Shown piece by piece: positions 1 through 5,058 of a DNA stretch of 5,145 nucleotides. The stretch is from Pedococcus sp. (GTDB lineage: Bacteria; Actinomycetota; Actinomycetes; Actinomycetales; Dermatophilaceae). The notes under the pieces were generated by a model. The model did not search any database and had not been told where the DNA came from. It saw nothing but the letters and a program-made list of their open reading frames with translations. The stretch covers positions 1 to 5,145 of the forward strand of contig JAICSZ010000186.1 in assembly GCA_025936615.1 (NCBI GenBank), read 5' to 3'. A program made the translations under genes and the position numbers. How positions within the stretch are numbered: the stretch's first letter is position 1; each line of letters begins with the position of its first letter.

Positions 1-982
1 AGCCCTGCCCGTCGTGCTGGACGTCGACACCGGTGTCGACGACGCCTGCGCGCTGCTCCTCGCGGCGCTTCACCCGGCGCTCGACCTGCGCGCCGTCACC
101 TGCGTCGGCGGCAACGCTGCGGTCGGCGCCGTCGTCGCCAACACGCTGACCGTCCTGGACGCCGCCGACCGCACCGACGTGGTGGTGGCCCGCGGCGCCG
201 AGCGACCACTCCTCGAGGACCCCAGCGACGCGCGCCACGTGCATGGCCTGGACGGCATGGGCGACCTCGACTGGGCGAAGTCGCAGCGCGCGCCCGATCC
301 CCGCCACGCGGTCGAGCTGCTGCGCGACGTGCTCCTGGACGCCGCGGCACGCGGCACCGAGGACCGGCTGGTGACCCTCGTCCCCCTCGGCCCGCTCACC
401 AACGTCGCCCTGTTGATGCGCACCTACCCGCGCGCGGCGAAGGGCCTGCGCGAGATCGTCTTCATGGGCGGGGCCGCGCAGACCGGCAACGCCACCGCCT
501 CCGCGGAGTTCAACGTCTTCCACGACCCGGAGGCCGCGGCCGTGGTGCTCGACGCGGCCGTCGACCTCGGGGTCCCGGTCACGATGTACGGCCTGGACGT
601 CTTCTACGAGCCGCGCGTCACCCTGGAGACCGCCCGCAAGCTCGTCAGCGCCGGCGGGCACCGGGCGTGCGAGCTCGCCGGGCGGCTGCTCGAGTTCCAG
701 TGCAACCGCTTCGGTGCCGAGAGCGCGACCATCGGCGACGCAGGGGCAGTCTGCTCGGTGATCGAGCCCGGCGGGGTGCGAAGGCAGCGGCTGCCCGTCC
801 GGGTGGAGCTGGCCGGCACGTGGTCGCGCGGGCGCACCATCGTCGACCTGCGCGACTGGGACGGCAGCCTCGCACACGACCCGCACGGCCAGGCGAGGTC
901 CCAGGTCGACGTGTGCCTCGAGGTCGACGGGCAGCGCTACGCCACGCTCTGGCTCGACACGGTCAGCGGCGGGATGCGCTGA
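1..982 (+). CDS. Nucleoside hydrolase (inosine/uridine-preferring family), 5' end outside the window
   Basis: Predicted to hydrolyse the N-glycosidic bond of ribonucleosides, giving free base and ribose, in the cytosol. The frame is already open at base 2 (A-L-P-V-V-L-D-V-D-T-G-V-D-D-A), so the GTG at 14 is very probably internal and the true start lies to the left. Numbering from that GTG, the family's calcium and ribose-binding aspartate cluster DVDTGVDDA spans residues 3-11, GGN is at 32-34, a PLGPLTN segment follows in the middle, and AEFNVFHDPEA has its E-F-N at 165-167, matching ribose contacts known in protozoal enzymes. The C-terminal GDAGAV carries the expected aspartate (242) but has Gly at 241, where Crithidia IU-NH has its active-site His. 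The end reads LPVRVEL.GTWSRG..VDLRDWDG. Its TGA overlaps the ATG of rbsK, so the two are probably co-translated. The family is secure; base specificity cannot be read. Confidence 0.9.
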   Translation, partial: ALPVVLDVDTGVDDACALLLAALHPALDLRAVTCVGGNAAVGAVVANTLTVLDAADRTDVVVARGAERPLLEDPSDARHVHGLDGMGDLDWAKSQRAPDPRHAVELLRDVLLDAAARGTEDRLVTLVPLGPLTNVALLMRTYPRAAKGLREIVFMGGAAQTGNATASAEFNVFHDPEAAAVVLDAAVDLGVPVTMYGLDVFYEPRVTLETARKLVSAGGHRACELAGRLLEFQCNRFGAESATIGDAGAVCSVIEPGGVRRQRLPVRVELAGTWSRGRTIVDLRDWDGSLAHDPHGQARSQVDVCLEVDGQRYATLWLDTVSGGMR

Positions 983-1806
983 TGGGCCGCGTCGTCGTGC
1001 TCGGCTCGCTCAACGTCGACCTCGTCGCGGTGGTCGGGCGCCAACCTCGGCCGGGCGAGACCGTGCTGGCCCAGGAGGACCTGCGCCGCTACGCGGGCGG
1101 CAAGGGCGCCAACCAGGCGGTCGCGGCCGCCGAGGCAGGCGCCCAGGTCGCCATGGTCGGGGCGGTGGGTGACGACGACGCCGGCCGCGCATACCTCGTG
1201 CGGCTGGAGGGGCGCGGCATCGACGTCTCGCGGGTGCAGGTGGTGCCGGGGCAGCCGACCGGCCAGGCGTGGATCACCGTGTCGGACACGGACGCCGAGA
1301 ACATGATCGTCGTCGTCCCCGGCGCCAACGCGCACCTGGACGACCTCGATGTGGAGCTGGCGGACGGAGATGTGCTGTTGGCGCAGCTCGAGGTGCCGAT
1401 GGCGGTCGTCGCGGCGGCCGCCTCACGCGCGCACGCGGCCGGTGCCCGCGTGGTCCTCAACGCCGCACCGTATGCCGCCCTGCCGCCCGACCTTGCGGCC
1501 GTCGCCGACCCGGTGGTGGTCAACGAGCACGAGGCGCTGGTGCTCGCGGACTCCGGGGTGGTGCCGCGCTCGCTGCTGGTGACCTTCGGGGGCGCCGGGT
1601 GCAGCTGGGACGGCGAGGAGCTCGAGGGCACACCGGTGCCCGAGGACGAGCTCGTGGACTCCACGGGTGCGGGTGACGCGTTCTGTGGCGCCCTCGCCGC
1701 GGCGCTGGCCGCGGGGGCTGGCAGGGAGGACGCCGTTGCCGCCGCCAGCGCGGCGGGGGCGGCAGCGGTCCGGCGCCTGGGTGCACAGCCCGGTCCCGAG
1801 CTGTAG
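982..1806 (+). CDS. rbsK: Ribokinase, PfkB carbohydrate kinase family
   Basis: Predicted to phosphorylate D-ribose with ATP to ribose 5-phosphate, feeding the pentose phosphate pathway or nucleotide synthesis. The 274-residue protein begins MGRVVVLGSLNVDL, the usual PfkB first strand with the sugar-binding N-x-D. GGKGANQA (residues 39-46) is the first PfkB signature. It then has VPGAN, a VVNEHEA segment, and the second signature DSTGAGDAF, with catalytic-base Asp at 232 inside GAGD (229-232). The ATG at 982 overlaps the hydrolase stop (TGATG) and has only a weak CGGGA upstream, which suggests translational coupling. The same frame is open back to 667, but homology begins exactly at this ATG. 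At 274 residues it is somewhat shorter than typical ribokinases (about 300), mainly at the C-terminus after GAQPGPEL. Another PfkB sugar kinase is possible, but GGKGANQA and the hydrolase neighbour favour ribose. Confidence 0.85.
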   Translation: MGRVVVLGSLNVDLVAVVGRQPRPGETVLAQEDLRRYAGGKGANQAVAAAEAGAQVAMVGAVGDDDAGRAYLVRLEGRGIDVSRVQVVPGQPTGQAWITVSDTDAENMIVVVPGANAHLDDLDVELADGDVLLAQLEVPMAVVAAAASRAHAAGARVVLNAAPYAALPPDLAAVADPVVVNEHEALVLADSGVVPRSLLVTFGGAGCSWDGEELEGTPVPEDELVDSTGAGDAFCGALAAALAAGAGREDAVAAASAAGAAAVRRLGAQPGPEL

Positions 1807-1814
1807 GGCGAGCA

Positions 1815-1828
1815 CCGCCATCGGGCGG
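1815..1828. terminator. Weak GC hairpin between convergent genes
   Basis: The 34-base gap between the convergent stops of rbsK and the exported-protein gene contains CCGCC-ATCG-GGCGG, a 5-bp stem with a 4-base loop. No T-run follows on either strand, so it is not a canonical intrinsic terminator. Its position between convergent genes is the main argument. In sequence this G+C-rich, short stems also arise by chance. Confidence 0.25.
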
Positions 1829-1840
1829 CGGGGTGGCGCG

Positions 1841-2548
1841 TCAGTGCACGGAGACGTGCACGTGGTCGTAGTGGTTCGCGGTGATGCTGCCGCGGTCGGC
1901 CATGCCTTGCCAGGTCCCGCTGCTGGGGTACCAGATGCGCTGGCGCCAGATGATGTACTTCACGTCCAGCTCGGCGGCGTGCGCCATGACGTAGGAAGCC
2001 ACCGCGTCGCCCTGGGCGCGTGAGGAGATCATCGTGTCCACGGCGTTGCCGCTTCCGTGGTCCATGTCGCCGGGCCGGTACCCCCCGAAGGAGTGGATCT
2101 GCGGGAAGTGGTCGCGGATGGCGTTGAGCACGACCAGGCCGCGCTGGGTGAGGCCGAGCTCGTTGCGCAGGCCGGTGCGCCTGATGCCCCGCGAGGCGGC
2201 CTTCGCCTGCCGGTCGGTGGCCCGGGCGGGGGTGGCCGTGTCCCTGGCCTTCGCGGAGAAGCCGATCACCCCGAACTGCGGCGACACCGCCGGCCCGGTG
2301 ACGGATGCCGCCGAGACCCCGCGGGGGGTCTGGGCGGTGGTCTCCGAGGTGAGCTGCAGGCCCGGAAGTGCCGGGAGGGCGTATGCCGTGGCGAGCCCCA
2401 GCGCGGACGCGGCCAGCCCGATCGCCTTGACCCCGTTGCCGAAGGTGACGTGCGGCGTCAGCGCGGCGCGCAGCGGGTGGGCGGAGCGCAGCTGGCGGTG
2501 TCGTCCGGGCTGCCGGTGGCGTCCGGTGTGGCGGTGGGGGCGGGGCAT
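1841..2548 (-). CDS. Exported or membrane-anchored protein with ARB-07466-like C-terminal domain
   Basis: Predicted envelope protein of 235 residues, possibly acting on peptidoglycan; the activity is inferred. The ATG at 2548 was chosen because AGGAA lies 5 bases upstream; a GTG at 2611 would add 21 Pro-rich residues and has no ribosome site. Residues 1-41 are strongly basic (His/Arg-rich, with GRHRQ repeated at 9-13 and 15-19). A hydrophobic stretch at 42-58 ends in A-Y-A (55-57), which could be a signal peptidase I site or a single anchor. A low-complexity Ala/Thr/Ser linker follows. The C-terminal domain (about 130-235) carries GGYRPGDMDHGSGNAVD (155-171) and ends HYDHVHVSVH (226-235). The H164-x6-D171 and DHVH pattern resembles the zinc-binding His/Asp/His arrangement of D,D-peptidases of the VanY/LAS type. 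I recall this C-terminal domain as ARB-07466-like. The last gene of the minus-strand group, it has its own likely promoter and is convergent with rbsK. Confidence 0.8.
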   Translation of the reverse strand: MPRPHRHTGRHRQPGRHRQLRSAHPLRAALTPHVTFGNGVKAIGLAASALGLATAYALPALPGLQLTSETTAQTPRGVSAASVTGPAVSPQFGVIGFSAKARDTATPARATDRQAKAASRGIRRTGLRNELGLTQRGLVVLNAIRDHFPQIHSFGGYRPGDMDHGSGNAVDTMISSRAQGDAVASYVMAHAAELDVKYIIWRQRIWYPSSGTWQGMADRGSITANHYDHVHVSVH

Positions 2549-2553
2549 GCAGG

Positions 2554-2558
2554 TTCCT
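2554..2558 (-). promoter_or_regulatory. Ribosome binding site fixing the start at 2548
   Basis: Read on the minus strand this is AGGAA, followed by CCTGC and then ATG at 2548. The 5-base spacing is short but workable. It supports this start over the longer GTG form at 2611, whose upstream bases (GACCTGTTT) do not resemble a Shine-Dalgarno site. Confidence 0.6.
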
Positions 2559-2583
2559 GGCAAGGGGGCGGGGGCCGTCGGCC

Positions 2584-2613
2584 ACGGTAGCGGGTGATGC
2601 CTGGAGGTCACAA
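2584..2613 (-). promoter_or_regulatory. Candidate promoter of the exported-protein gene
   Basis: On the minus strand TTGTGA (2613-2608) could serve as a -35 box and TACCGT (2589-2584) as an actinobacterial TAnnnT -10 box, separated by 18 bases. Transcription would then start near 2577, leaving a leader of about 30 bases that contains the ribosome site. The -35 box overlaps the downstream copy of the GTGACC repeat, so a factor bound there would contact or block RNA polymerase. This is assigned by eye only. Confidence 0.4.
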
Positions 2614-2622
2614 ACAGGTCAC
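2605..2622 (-). repeat. Direct repeat GTGACCT-N4-GTGACCT, possible operator
   Basis: The plus strand shows AGGTCAC at 2605-2611 and again at 2616-2622; on the minus strand this reads GTGACCTGTTTGTGACCT. The period is 11 bp, one helical turn, as expected for a factor binding two half-sites on one DNA face. It lies 57 bases upstream of the start of the exported protein and overlaps its candidate -35 box. The layout resembles the GTAAC-like direct repeats reported for the actinobacterial response regulator MtrA, which controls cell-wall hydrolase genes. The MtrA assignment is inference. Confidence 0.45.
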
Positions 2623-2641
2623 GGCATGTCGGGTCGAGACG

Positions 2642-3874
2642 TCAGGCAGCCTGCACCACGAGGGCCACCTGGTTGCTGCGGACCCGGGTGAGGACGACCG
2701 TCGCCTCGCTCGTCCCCTTCGGGGGCAGCCGGAGCTGGCGGCGCAGCAGGTCGGCGTCCACCGAGACGCCGCGCTTCTTCACGGTCAGCCGGTCGATGCC
2801 GTGGTCGCGGATCCAGCCACGAAGCGCCTTCACGTTGAACGGCATCGCCTCCACGACGGCATACCGCTTGGCGTAGGGAACGTCCACGCACGTCGAGGAC
2901 CCCACGTAGCCCACGCCGGCGTCCAGCTCGGCCCCGTCGGTCGCGGCGGTCAGAGCCGAGACGAGGCCGGCGCGCAGCACCGCACGGTCGGGCTCGTAGA
3001 GCCACGACCCCAGGTCGGCGAGGTTGAGCAGGGTGGGCGCGCTGGCCTCGCCGTCGGCCTCGCTGACCGTCACGCTGGGTCCGCCGCGCCGCAGGACCGC
3101 GGCGGTGCGGCCCCTCGTCCGCACGAGCGGGCCCCACCACACGGCGCACTCCACGACCTCCCCCTCCCACGAGGTCCACTGCGCCTCGGCCCCGGTCGGC
3201 AGCGCCGCGTGGGGAAAGGCCGGGCTGAGCTTTGCTCCCGTGGCCGGCAGTGCGCGGGCCACGGACTGCACCGTGTCCCAGGAGGGTGAGACCTCCTCGA
3301 GGCGGAAGACGCGGCGAGTGCGGCCGGCCGCGTCGGCGACACCCGGCACCCGTCGAGCTGGGTCGAGCCAGGCGCCCACCCCGCGACGGCCCTCGCCGGC
3401 CGGCGGCGTGAACTCCTCCGCGCGGCCGTGGACGGCACCGGACTCGGGCCAGTGGCGCAGGTTCACCGCTGCGAGTGCGGCGGTGACCTCGTCGGCGTCG
3501 ACGGCTCGCACCCGCAGGTCCAGACCGGCCAGGGCCATCGCGTCGGCTCCGATCCCGCAGCCGAGGTCGTGCACCGTGTGGATCCCGGCGGCGCGGAAGC
3601 GCTGGGCGTGCTGCGCGCCCACCTGGAGCCGGGTGGCCTGCTCGAGGCCGTCGCTGGTGAAGACCATGCCCCGGGCGAACTCGCCGAACTTGTCGAACGC
3701 CCTCGCCCGCAGCCGCGACTGGTTGAGGGCGGCTGCGACGAGGTCGGGGTCGAAACCGGCGGACCGGAGCTGTCGCTGCAGGCTGAGCGCGGTGTGCTCG
3801 TCGTACGGCGGGAGAGACTGCAGGAGCCCCCAGCCCTCGCCCGTCGTCAGCTGGCGCAGCAGGGCGAGGTCCAT
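2642..3874 (-). CDS. Class I SAM-dependent methyltransferase with C-terminal THUMP-like domain
   Basis: Predicted cytosolic methyltransferase of 410 residues. The substrate is unknown, but THUMP-type domains point to RNA. After a helical N-terminal part (1-95, including RARAFDKFG), the SAM-binding motif I reads VHDLGCGIGAD with D103-L-G-C-G-I-G-A-D111, followed by LRVRAVDADE for the ribose-contacting acidic residue. WLDPARR (169-175) is the motif IV-like segment typical of this actinobacterial family. The C-terminal part (about 335-410) includes Y-A-V-V-E-A-M-P-F-N-V-K, VKKRGVSVDADLLRRQLRL and ends in ATVVLTRV, which matches the Thump_like domain. The length agrees with the family. The ATG at 3874 has AGGGGA only 11 bases upstream and a -10-like GACAAT 7 bases upstream, so the message may be leaderless. 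It follows the GNAT gene by 71 bases, with a strong inverted repeat between them. The family is confident; target base and position are not known. Confidence 0.85.
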   Translation of the reverse strand: MDLALLRQLTTGEGWGLLQSLPPYDEHTALSLQRQLRSAGFDPDLVAAALNQSRLRARAFDKFGEFARGMVFTSDGLEQATRLQVGAQHAQRFRAAGIHTVHDLGCGIGADAMALAGLDLRVRAVDADEVTAALAAVNLRHWPESGAVHGRAEEFTPPAGEGRRGVGAWLDPARRVPGVADAAGRTRRVFRLEEVSPSWDTVQSVARALPATGAKLSPAFPHAALPTGAEAQWTSWEGEVVECAVWWGPLVRTRGRTAAVLRRGGPSVTVSEADGEASAPTLLNLADLGSWLYEPDRAVLRAGLVSALTAATDGAELDAGVGYVGSSTCVDVPYAKRYAVVEAMPFNVKALRGWIRDHGIDRLTVKKRGVSVDADLLRRQLRLPPKGTSEATVVLTRVRSNQVALVVQAA

Positions 3875-3881
3875 GCCCGGG

Positions 3882-3887
3882 ATTGTC
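3882..3887 (-). promoter_or_regulatory. Possible -10 box of the methyltransferase gene (leaderless)
   Basis: On the minus strand GACAAT ends 7 bases before the ATG at 3874, the distance expected if transcription starts at the ATG itself. Leaderless messages are common in actinobacteria. No good -35 box is visible at 16-18 bases upstream (the position falls in the inverted-repeat arm, AAGACT). The alternative is a leadered message using AGGGGA as ribosome site. Confidence 0.25.
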
Positions 3888-3904
3888 CCCTACCGCCGCT
3901 CGCC

Positions 3905-3954
3905 AGTCTTTGAGGGGTTTGACGCACCAGGACCCGCCAAACCCCTCAAAGACT
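3905..3954. repeat. Perfect 17-bp inverted repeat with 16-base loop
   Basis: AGTCTTTGAGGGGTTTG at 3905-3921 is exactly matched by its reverse complement at 3938-3954. Inside, one A.C mismatch is followed by two more possible pairs (CG with CG), so the stem could extend to 19 pairs. Each arm is 8/17 G+C, well below the surrounding DNA. The right arm encodes the last residues and the TGA (3948-3946) of the GNAT gene; the left arm lies 31 bases upstream of the methyltransferase start. No T-run follows on either strand, so a classical intrinsic terminator is not shown. It could be a U-less terminator, an operator, or a copy of a palindromic repeat family. Confidence 0.85.
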
Positions 3955-4785
3955 CGCGGCAGCGGGCGCGGGTCGGCTCCACTCGTACGGGGTCGTGGTG
4001 GTCACCTTCACCAGCCCGGAGCGCTCGAGGATCGGCCGGCTGAATTCGGTGGAGTCGCTGTTGATGTAGCGCTTGCCGTGCGCGATGGCCGAGCGCGCCC
4101 GCGCGGCGGTGAGCGCCCGGTAGATGCCACGACCGCGCCACTGCGGCCGGGTCGCGCCGCCCCAGATGCCTGCGAACTCGGTGCCCTCGACGGGCTCCAG
4201 CCTGCCTGCGCTCACGACCTCGCCGTCGGCCTCGGCCACCCAGAGCTCCATGTCGTCGCGGCTGCGCAGCCGGTGCAGGACCTGCTGGACGATCTCCTCC
4301 GCATGCCCGGGGTCGTCGCCGAACACCTCGGCCTGCATCGCCATCATCCGGCGGGCGTCGTCCTCGTCGGTGACCTGCCTCACCACCACACCGGCGGGCA
4401 GGTCGACGTCGACCGCGAGCAGCCGAGCCTCGCCGATCATGACCGACTCGGGTTCGTCCGGGACGAACCCGTGTGCCACGAGGGCGTCGTGCAGCCCCGG
4501 CGCCCGGTCGTGGCCCCGGGTCTTCCACTCGACCCTGACGATCTCCGGCATCGCCTCGTAGTGCGTGAGCGCCTGCCCGACGAGCTGGCGGACCGACTTC
4601 TCGTAGGCGCGGCGCCCGTCGACGTCGAGGTGCTTGTAGGTGATGAAGCCCCGCCCGCCCAGGTAGGACGCGAGCACCAGCGGGCCCAACCGCGGGGTGG
4701 TCAGTGCCGAGGAGAGCTCCTCACGCAGCTGGGTGTCATAGGCGTGCAGGAGGTCGGCGGGGTCGCTGCCGGGGGAGTCGGTCAC
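3946..4785 (-). CDS. GNAT-family N-acetyltransferase with an N-terminal second lobe
   Basis: Predicted acetyl-CoA-dependent acyltransferase of 279 residues; the substrate is unknown. The C-terminal GNAT fold spans about 132-275: it starts VVVRQVTDEDDARRM, has a core strand with E-L-W-V-A-E-A-D-G-E-V-V-S-A-G-R, then the acetyl-CoA pyrophosphate loop Q215-W-R-G218-R-G220 followed by IYRALTAARARSA, and closes with SRPILERSGLVKVTTTTPYEW. Residues 1-125 are largely helical and end in VEWKTRGHD..LHDALVAHGFVPDEPESVMIG, which looks like a degenerate GNAT half, as in actinobacterial two-lobed GNATs. The GTG at 4785 was chosen because GAGGG sits 8 bases upstream and the sequence MTDSPGSDPADLL is typical; a TTG at 4821 would add 12 residues with poor support. 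The stop codon lies inside the inverted repeat at 3905-3954. Divergent from groES, across 273 bases. Confidence 0.82.
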   Translation of the reverse strand: MTDSPGSDPADLLHAYDTQLREELSSALTTPRLGPLVLASYLGGRGFITYKHLDVDGRRAYEKSVRQLVGQALTHYEAMPEIVRVEWKTRGHDRAPGLHDALVAHGFVPDEPESVMIGEARLLAVDVDLPAGVVVRQVTDEDDARRMMAMQAEVFGDDPGHAEEIVQQVLHRLRSRDDMELWVAEADGEVVSAGRLEPVEGTEFAGIWGGATRPQWRGRGIYRALTAARARSAIAHGKRYINSDSTEFSRPILERSGLVKVTTTTPYEWSRPAPAAASL

Positions 4786-4793
4786 GGCGCCGA

Positions 4794-4798
4794 CCCTC
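4794..4798 (-). promoter_or_regulatory. Ribosome binding site fixing the GNAT start at 4785
   Basis: On the minus strand GAGGG is followed by 8 bases and then GTG. Part of it is the end of a small perfect hairpin, CTCGC-GCA-GCGAG on the plus strand (4796-4808), which could partly hide the site in the message. No clear promoter boxes for this gene were seen in 4799-4860. Confidence 0.45.
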
Positions 4799-4860
4799 GC
4801 GCAGCGAGCCGCCTGCCACAACTGGTTTTGCCCGGGTCGTCACTGGCCCCCGTCCGCCCT

Positions 4861-4879
4861 CGGCGAACGGCCGGCGAAC
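4861..4879. repeat. Direct repeat CGGCGAAC, 11-bp period, upstream of groES
   Basis: CGGCGAAC occurs at 4861-4868 and 4872-4879, and a third copy in inverted orientation lies at 4939-4946 within the second CIRCE spacer. The pair sits just upstream of the -35 region of the groES promoter, where an activator or upstream contact would be expected. It may be chance in G+C-rich DNA; I know of no factor for it. Confidence 0.35.
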
Positions 4880-4881
4880 TT

Positions 4882-4908
4882 CTGGCACTCGAGTTGACCG
4901 AGTGCTAA
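4882..4908. promoter_or_regulatory. CIRCE operator 1 (HrcA binding site)
   Basis: Consensus CIRCE is TTAGCACTC-N9-GAGTGCTAA. Here CTGGCACTC, nine bases, then a perfect GAGTGCTAA; the left arm matches 7 of 9 positions. The HrcA repressor binds such sites and is released on heat shock. The spacer holds the candidate -35 box TTGACC, so bound HrcA would cover it. Confidence 0.92.
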
Positions 4909-4923
4909 CGACGGTCATAGATT
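4894..4923 (+). promoter_or_regulatory. Candidate vegetative promoter of groES
   Basis: TTGACC (4894-4899) fits a -35 box and TAGATT (4918-4923) a -10 box, with an 18-base spacer; ATAGAT one base to the left is an equal alternative with 17. Transcription would start near 4930, at the left edge of the second CIRCE. This leaves a leader of about 130 bases before the GTG of groES. Confidence 0.6.
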
Positions 4924-4927
4924 TGCG

Positions 4928-4954
4928 TTGGCACTCCGGTTCGCCGAGTGCTAA
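4928..4954. promoter_or_regulatory. CIRCE operator 2 (HrcA binding site)
   Basis: TTGGCACTC, nine bases, then a perfect GAGTGCTAA; the left arm matches 8 of 9 positions, closer to consensus than operator 1. It lies over the predicted transcription start, so it would also be present in the 5' end of the message as an inverted repeat. Its centre is 46 bp from that of operator 1. Confidence 0.93.
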
Positions 4955-4997
4955 CGCAGCAGCAGGCCGACCCCCGCGACGGCGACCTCGTGCTGCG
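4955..4997 (+). promoter_or_regulatory. Possible hairpin in the groES leader
   Basis: CGCAGCA (4955-4961) pairs perfectly with TGCTGCG (4991-4997). Inside it AGG/CCT and either GCCG/CGGC or related pairs can form, giving an interrupted stem directly after CIRCE 2. It does not include the ribosome site of groES (5044-5050), so any role in RNA stability or heat sensing is speculative. The rest of the leader (4998-5043) shows nothing recognisable. Confidence 0.3.
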
Positions 4998-5058
4998 GAA
5001 GCTTGAACCAGCATTGTTCACTGTCCACTCCGACATTCCCGAAGGGGAGGTCACCATC

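Noticed and set aside
667..981. N-terminal extension of ribokinase
   Set aside because: The frame is open but the translation is Arg/Ala noise overlapping the nucleoside hydrolase; PfkB homology starts at the ATG at 982.
1089..2585. 498-codon open frame on the minus strand
   Set aside because: It runs antisense across rbsK and out of frame with the exported-protein gene, with Pro/Arg/Ala-rich sequence and no family motif. Stop codons are rare in all frames of DNA this G+C-rich.
2549..2611. GTG start at 2611 for the exported protein
   Set aside because: No ribosome site, a Pro-rich extension, and it would place the start within the direct repeat and the promoter. AGGAA before the ATG at 2548 is better.
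3905..3954. Insertion sequence or classical Rho-independent terminator
   Set aside because: Only 50 bases with no transposase, and no flanking target duplication seen; no T-run after the stem on either strand. Kept as an inverted repeat of unknown role.
3024..4043. 339-codon open frame on the plus strand
   Set aside because: Antisense to the methyltransferase with its DLGCGIGAD and DPARR motifs; composition is Arg/Ser/Ala-rich.
4786..4821. TTG start at 4821 for the GNAT gene
   Set aside because: A rare start codon with no good ribosome site; the GTG at 4785 has GAGGG at suitable spacing.
4885..4903. HspR (HAIR) site near groES
   Set aside because: CTCGAGT...CGAGTG partly resembles CTTGAGT-N7-ACTCAAG, but the arms do not fit and the sequence is fully explained by CIRCE 1.
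3883..4908. 341-codon open frame on the plus strand
   Set aside because: It is antisense to the GNAT gene, which has clear acetyl-CoA loop and fold motifs. The plus-strand product is low-complexity and has no recognisable domain.
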